DNA of 64,000 nt from positions 558,001-622,000 of the forward strand of contig CAWKCO010000012.1 of NCBI GenBank assembly GCA_963848175.1, in the 5' to 3' direction. This DNA comes from JAMZMI01 sp963848175. Its GTDB lineage: Bacteria; Bacteroidota; Bacteroidia; Cytophagales; Cyclobacteriaceae. This document shows, in pieces, positions 63,192-64,000 of this stretch (its first letter is position 1; every line of letters starts with the position of its first letter). The notes under the pieces are model-generated. The model worked only from the letters and a program-made list of their open reading frames with translations, ran no database searches and was not told where the DNA came from. Position numbers and translations under genes: made by a program.

Positions 63192-64000
63192 ATGAAGATA
63201 TTAATGCTCGGATGGGAACTACCTCCTATTATTTCAGGTGGTTTAGGTGTTGCCAGTGAGGGAATTGCAAATGGGTTAGCCCAATCAGGTCATCAAATTG
63301 ATTTTCTGCTTCCAAAAAAACATAAGTTACATCAGTCAGACACATTCAAAATTCTTGACGCAAGTAAAATTAAACCTGATTTTAGCCTTTGGAAAAAGAA
63401 GACCAAGGAAATACAAACGCTGAAAGAGACCGAAATGGGACTTAGGCTTTTGCCATACCTCCCTCCTGAGGTTTTTGAAATTGCCAAAGAAAGACAAATC
63501 GTTGTTGAAAGAATAGAAGAAACTAAAGAGTCCAAACTACTCGCAGAGGTGGCACTAACGGGCGATTATCAGCAAAATTTGGATCAAGAAATAGCAAAAT
63601 ATGCGCTGCTTGCAATGCAGTTGGCTGGAGAAAAGAAATATGATGTGATTCATGCTCATGACTGGATCACTTTCAGAGCTGGGCGAATGGCTGCTCAAAT
63701 AAGCGGAAAACCACTATTCGTCCATTGTCACAGTACGGAATACGACAGAAATGGCATGCATGCCATGAGTGCGGTAATAGAAGAAGAGCAATTAGGTTTT
63801 ATTGATTCGAAACAAATATTTTGCGTAAGCTCCACTTTAAAAAAAGTACTAATTGAAAAGTATGACATTTCTGGCGAAAAAATAGTGGTAGTACCCAATG
63901 CCGCTCAAATTTCAACCGTCATCCTCTAAAAAGAAGATTTCGGATAAAAAGAAAGTACTTTTCATTGGTCGTTTTACCCATCAGAAAAACCCAAGCACTT
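63192..64000 (+). CDS. Glycogen/starch-synthase-like glycosyltransferase (3' truncated by window, one frameshift)
   Basis: The protein begins MKILMLGWELPPIISGGLGVASEGIANGLAQSGHQIDFLLPKK, the ADP-glucose-binding start of GT5/GT4 glycogen-synthase-like enzymes, followed by VIHAHDWITFRAGRMA. The ATG at 63192 is preferred over an in-frame TTG at 63183. After VVPNAAQ the frame stops at 63929. Dropping one A in CAAATTT near 63908 continues as FQPSSSKKKISDKKKVLFIGRFTHQKNPST to the window end, which fits the GT-B second Rossmann domain. The family makes alpha-glucans; exact product cannot be told from this half. Confidence 0.85.

Overview
The window looks like a chromosome segment of a Bacteroidota bacterium, most likely a Cytophagales-type marine or soil gliding relative. 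Signs are the Bacteroidota-type promoters (TAnnTTTG, sometimes with TTTG 19-21 nt upstream), near absence of Shine-Dalgarno sites, a PUR-domain DUF3276 gene, an LptE/SecG/GroESL neighbourhood, and many lipoprotein and outer-membrane genes. The sequence carries about 15 single-gene frameshifts in otherwise well-conserved genes (miaB, feoB, perM-like, alpha-2-macroglobulin, acyl-CoA reductase and others). Several sit in homopolymers, so I read most as assembly or sequencing errors rather than pseudogenes.

Layout. 1-9.1 kb is core: the 3' end of hrpB, then miaB, a sigma-54 activator without receiver domain, lptE, a TPR-like protein, secG, and groES-groEL behind a sigma-54-like promoter. 9.4-13.6 kb is a four-gene envelope cluster: lamin-tail-domain lipoprotein, DUF4956 inner-membrane protein, HlyD-like adaptor and TolC-like outer-membrane factor. 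13.7-20.9 kb holds ychF with a duplicated 3' end, a PerM-type permease, DUF3276, a DUF58 protein, a DUF559 nuclease between palindromic repeats, a ferredoxin and an acyl-CoA reductase. 21.1-24.2 kb is an iron-uptake operon (LuxR regulator, feoA, feoB, FeoB-associated Cys-rich peptide). It is clearly richer in G+C than its surroundings and flanked by repetitive DNA. 24.2-26.0 kb is repeat-rich, with 7-bp, ~219-bp and 20-21-bp tandem arrays around one hypothetical gene.

26.2-32.2 kb is the most interesting part: a tight six-gene minus-strand operon. It encodes a MazG-like nucleotide pyrophosphohydrolase, a base-hypermodification (HMUDK/aGPT-PPlase-like) protein, a TIR-like protein, an Nmad2-like protein, a ThsA-like SIR2-SLOG NADase and a second TIR-like protein. 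The last two are a type I Thoeris pair; the others suggest a coupling of Thoeris-like signalling to modified nucleotides or bases. An IS1595-family element has inserted in the 3' end of the last gene, and the missing end can be recovered on its far side.

32.4-40.2 kb holds truA and a very large alpha-2-macroglobulin-like protein. 40.8-46.5 kb holds a lipoprotein, two sensor kinases (one hybrid) and an HTH regulator. 46.8-51.4 kb holds a CsgG-like secreted protein, a putative iron-regulated pair of small proteins, ferritin, a DEAD-like helicase and DUF1456. The operator TTTAGA-N5-TCTAAA occurs before both the feo operon and the small-protein pair, linking the two loci into a likely iron regulon. 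52-58.9 kb holds an outer-membrane protein, a Big2-DM13 lipoprotein, a two-part YeeE/YedE transporter and an NtrB/NtrC-like phosphorelay. 59.5-64 kb holds an ABC-F ATPase, an RhlE-type helicase and the start of a glycogen-synthase-like glycosyltransferase that runs off the window.
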